Assembly (NCBI RefSeq): GCF_910579375.1
Contig: NZ_CAJTUJ010000112.1
Span: 1 to 6,561 of the forward strand
Direction of reading: 5' to 3'
DNA from: an uncultured Rikenella sp.
GTDB lineage: Bacteria > Bacteroidota > Bacteroidia > Bacteroidales > Rikenellaceae
DNA: 6,561 bases
In this document: positions 3,887 through 6,561 of the stretch, one piece after another
Layout of the letters: each line of letters starts with the position of its first letter
Position numbering within the stretch: position 1 is the stretch's first letter
The notes under the pieces: generated by a model
The model's database searches: none
What the model saw: the letters and a program-made list of their open reading frames with translations, nothing else
Told to the model about the DNA's origin: nothing
Position numbers and translations under genes: made by a program

Positions 3887-6505
3887 ATGAACAAAACTCT
3901 CTTTTGCGCGGTGCTCGCCGTGCTGACGGCGGCTGGAAATGCAGGAGCTGCTCCGAAAACCAAAGTGCTGCCGAGGATGAACTACTTCACCGAACGGGAT
4001 TCGGTGGCGACGATCATCGTCACGGGACAGCAAACGCCCGAACGGGCGGCGCTCGATGACAGCGAAGCGGCGGTGACGCTGACCAAACAAGGGAAAAATA
4101 CCTATACCCTACCCCTCGACGCGCTTAAAACGGGGGACAATACGCTGCGGGTGCGGGTCGGAGACAGTACCTACGCGGTGAGGCTCACCCGGCTGCCGTA
4201 CAAGGACAACGGCGTGCAGATCGACTACCTAACGGGGGTGGTGCGGGCCGAAGGGCTGCCGGTCATTCCGAGCGGATTCTACTGCTACTCGCCGGTGCAG
4301 CCGACGCTGGCCGAAGAGGAGGCGGTGAGGGGGATGAACCTCATCTCGCCGTACCAGAATATCGGTAAACAGCCGCGCAAGGAGCGGATCGCCTATCTCG
4401 ACCGGGCGGCGCAGCTGGGGATGCAGGTGAACTACAACCTGCTGAGCATCGCGGGCGGAGGCGGGGGCGCCAAGGCCGCATCCACCGACAAGGCCAAGAA
4501 AATGGAGCTGCTGCGCGACGAAATCCGCGCACTGAAAGACCACCCGGCCATCCTGTCGTGGTACGTGGCCGACGAACCGGAGGGACAGGGCATATCGGCG
4601 GAAACCTTAGAGGAGATTTACGACATCATCCGAGCCGAAGACCCGTACCATCCGATCACGCTGGTCATTATGTCGGCGGGACCGGGACGACACTATGCCA
4701 ATTCGTGCGATATCATCATGGCGGACACCTACCCGGTGCCGAACTCGGCGGCGGCGGATGTGATCGGTACGATCCGCGGGCTGCGCGAGGAGTTGCAGTT
4801 CGAAAAATCGATCTGGTACGTGCCCCAGACGTTCGGAGGAGCGGAGTTCTGGACGCGCGAGCCGACGCCGGCCGAAATTCGTATGATGACGTGGGGGGCG
4901 GCATTAGAGGGGGCGCGGGGGTTCCAGTCGTTTATCCGACATGGGCTCAACGGGTTCCCGAAAAATCAGTTCATGTGGGAGACCTATGCCAAGACGTGTC
5001 GCGAGATTCAGGAGCTAACGCCGTTCTTCGAACGGGGGACGGAGCGGACGCCGCGGGTGGCTTCGGCGGCGAAGTTGGAGGCGCGGACGTATACGTTGGG
5101 CAAACAAACGGTGGCGGTGCTCCTCAACCCGGGAGCGGAGGCGGCGAACTATAAGCTGGTGTTGCCGGATACCTTCAACAGGAAGGCGTACGACCTGTCG
5201 GACAACAGTGTGCGGGAGGTGGTGAACGGGACGATCGACGGGATGCTGGCGCCGTTCGGGGTGCAGATTTTCAAGCTGTTCGCCGACCCGGCGGAGGAAC
5301 GGGCTTTTGCGGGTGACAACCGGCCGATGAACGGAAGCAATCTGCTGATCGACCCGAGTTTCGAATGGCAGTACAGCGTCTCGGGCAATGTGCCGGCGGC
5401 GGTCTACGGCAATGCCGGGAAAGACCGGGGGGCGACGTATGCGATCGATTCGCGGGTGGCGTTTCACGGGGGGCATTCGCTGCGGATGATCACGCCGAAA
5501 TCGGGACAGGGGGCGTCGGTCAGTTTCTACCCGCTGCCGCTCCAGCTGGGCAAAAGCTATATCATGACAGTGTGGGCGCGGGCGTCGGAGGCGGCGATCA
5601 ACCGGCTGAAAAAGGGGGAAAAGATGCGATTCCGGCTCAATTTGGGAAATATCGCGTCGCAGGAGTTCGAGTTGACAGACAAATGGACGAAGTATGAGCT
5701 GAGCGCGACTTATACGAAGGCGGCACGCGAGGCGAGGTATCTGAATTCGTCGCTCACGCTGCTGACGGAGGGAACGGCGTGGTTCGATTTGCTGGAGGTG
5801 GTGCCGGACATGGATTTCTCGGTGGCGCAGGACGCGGATGACCCGCGGAGTTTCCGGGTGACGATGAACAACCACATTCCGGAGGGGGTGATCCACTACA
5901 CGCTGGACGGTTCGGAACCGACGGCGGAGTCGACGCTTTACACGGAGCCGGTGAAGATCAGCGATGTGCGGGTGGTGAAGGCGCGGGTCTTCGGGCCGGA
6001 CGGGCGCAGCTACGGGGTGACGGAACAGCAGGTGGCGGCGCACAAGGCGCTGGGTGCGGGGGTGACTTACCTGAAGCCGTACACGAAGTATTCGGGCGGG
6101 GGCGACGGGGCGCTGACGGACGGCCGTGTGGGAGCGTTGCGGTTCGCGGATCCGGCGTGGCAGGGCTTTATCGGCAACGATCTGGAGGCGGTGATCGACC
6201 TGGGGGCGGCGGTGCCGGTGGAGCGGATCACGGCGCAGTTCCTGCACTCGAAAGGGGACTGGATCGTGCCGCCGACGTCGGTGGAGTATCTGCTCTCGAC
6301 GGACGGGGTGGCGTTCGAGTCGCTGGGGGTGATCGAGCTGGGCGAGGCGAAGAACGAGCCGACACACAAGGTGCCTGTCTCTAAGGACAAAATCGGCAAA
6401 ACGGCGCGTTATATCAAGGTGATTGCGCGGGGGCACGGCAAGATGCCGGCTTGGCACAGCAAGGATGACGCGTGGCTGTTCTGCGACGAGGTGATTGTGG
6501 AATAG
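3887..6505 (+). CDS. Secreted multidomain glycoside-hydrolase-like protein with discoidin domain
   Basis: This is an 872-residue exported protein that probably binds and may cleave glycans outside the cytoplasm; the substrate is unknown. Residues 1-21 are a signal peptide with cleavage near AGA/A. The only cysteine there is residue 7, with no lipobox, so it is not an obvious lipoprotein. A small beta domain (about 23-105) leads into a TIM-barrel-like region (about 106-385). It contains GFYCYSP and WYVADEPEG, where Glu230 is a candidate acid/base by analogy with clan GH-A enzymes, and WGAALEGARGF near 336-346. A short beta domain (386-465), a CBM4/9-like sandwich (485-640), a chitobiase C-terminal-type domain with HYTLDGSEPT (about 660-710) and an F5/8 type C domain (about 725-872) follow. 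The nucleophile and GH family are not assignable by eye. The gene has its own -7 element and apparently stands alone. Confidence 0.9.
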   Translation: MNKTLFCAVLAVLTAAGNAGAAPKTKVLPRMNYFTERDSVATIIVTGQQTPERAALDDSEAAVTLTKQGKNTYTLPLDALKTGDNTLRVRVGDSTYAVRLTRLPYKDNGVQIDYLTGVVRAEGLPVIPSGFYCYSPVQPTLAEEEAVRGMNLISPYQNIGKQPRKERIAYLDRAAQLGMQVNYNLLSIAGGGGGAKAASTDKAKKMELLRDEIRALKDHPAILSWYVADEPEGQGISAETLEEIYDIIRAEDPYHPITLVIMSAGPGRHYANSCDIIMADTYPVPNSAAADVIGTIRGLREELQFEKSIWYVPQTFGGAEFWTREPTPAEIRMMTWGAALEGARGFQSFIRHGLNGFPKNQFMWETYAKTCREIQELTPFFERGTERTPRVASAAKLEARTYTLGKQTVAVLLNPGAEAANYKLVLPDTFNRKAYDLSDNSVREVVNGTIDGMLAPFGVQIFKLFADPAEERAFAGDNRPMNGSNLLIDPSFEWQYSVSGNVPAAVYGNAGKDRGATYAIDSRVAFHGGHSLRMITPKSGQGASVSFYPLPLQLGKSYIMTVWARASEAAINRLKKGEKMRFRLNLGNIASQEFELTDKWTKYELSATYTKAAREARYLNSSLTLLTEGTAWFDLLEVVPDMDFSVAQDADDPRSFRVTMNNHIPEGVIHYTLDGSEPTAESTLYTEPVKISDVRVVKARVFGPDGRSYGVTEQQVAAHKALGAGVTYLKPYTKYSGGGDGALTDGRVGALRFADPAWQGFIGNDLEAVIDLGAAVPVERITAQFLHSKGDWIVPPTSVEYLLSTDGVAFESLGVIELGEAKNEPTHKVPVSKDKIGKTARYIKVIARGHGKMPAWHSKDDAWLFCDEVIVE

Positions 6506-6541
6506 CGCGGCCTGATCTTTTGGCGCGAAAGAGAGTCGGGC

Positions 6542-6561
6542 GTATCCTCTTCGGAGGATAC
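6542..6561 (+). terminator. Probable intrinsic terminator stem at window edge
   Basis: GTATCCTC-TTCG-GAGGATAC forms a perfect 8-bp stem with a stable C(UUCG)G tetraloop, 36 bases after the stop codon of the secreted protein. The window ends at the last stem base, so the expected U-run cannot be seen. Confidence 0.65.

Noticed and set aside
5015..6457. Minus-strand 480-codon frame opposite the secreted protein
   Set aside because: It is Arg/His/Pro-rich with no recognisable motif. It is the usual antisense shadow of a GC-rich gene.

Overview
The window looks like chromosomal DNA of a GC-rich member of the Bacteroidota, most likely Bacteroidales and plausibly an Alistipes-like gut commensal. 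This is inferred, not proven. The support is a Bacteroidota-type -7 element (TAACTTTG) before the right-hand gene, no Shine-Dalgarno sequence at its start, a secreted carbohydrate-active protein with a discoidin domain, a fragment of a FISUMP/lectin-like surface protein, and a terminase resembling those of Bacteroidales phages.

Layout, left to right. (1) Positions 1 to about 905 (array A) hold no convincing gene. They form a dense array of imperfect inverted repeats: regular units of about 105 bp, then four larger hairpins. (2) Positions 955-2490, minus strand, carry an apparently intact phage terminase large subunit, preceded by a 42-codon ORF (2487-2615) whose stop overlaps the terminase's TTG start. 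(3) About 2665-2856, plus strand, is an orphan C-terminal fragment of a FISUMP/C-type-lectin-like protein, the fold often diversified by diversity-generating retroelements (DGRs). (4) About 2967-3789 (array B) is a second copy of the hairpin-array element, in the same orientation as A. (5) Positions 3887-6505, plus strand, encode an 872-residue exported glycoside-hydrolase-like protein, followed by a probable terminator stem at the window edge.

The only complete physiological gene is the secreted multidomain protein, which probably acts on host or dietary glycans outside the cytoplasm. The terminase and lectin fragment look like remnants of a prophage or DGR-bearing element caught between the two arrays. 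No reverse transcriptase, template repeat, integrase, capsid or portal gene is present.

The most unusual content is the arrays. The same small hairpin recurs with different stem sequences that keep pairing, followed each time by a conserved AAAAGCACAGCCCA-like box. The two arrays share outer GC-rich stems while the inner stems differ and seem to have moved between sockets. I do not recognise this as a known family. It could be structured RNA, a palindromic mosaic repeat comparable in style to REP/BIME clusters, or a DNA-level recombination element.
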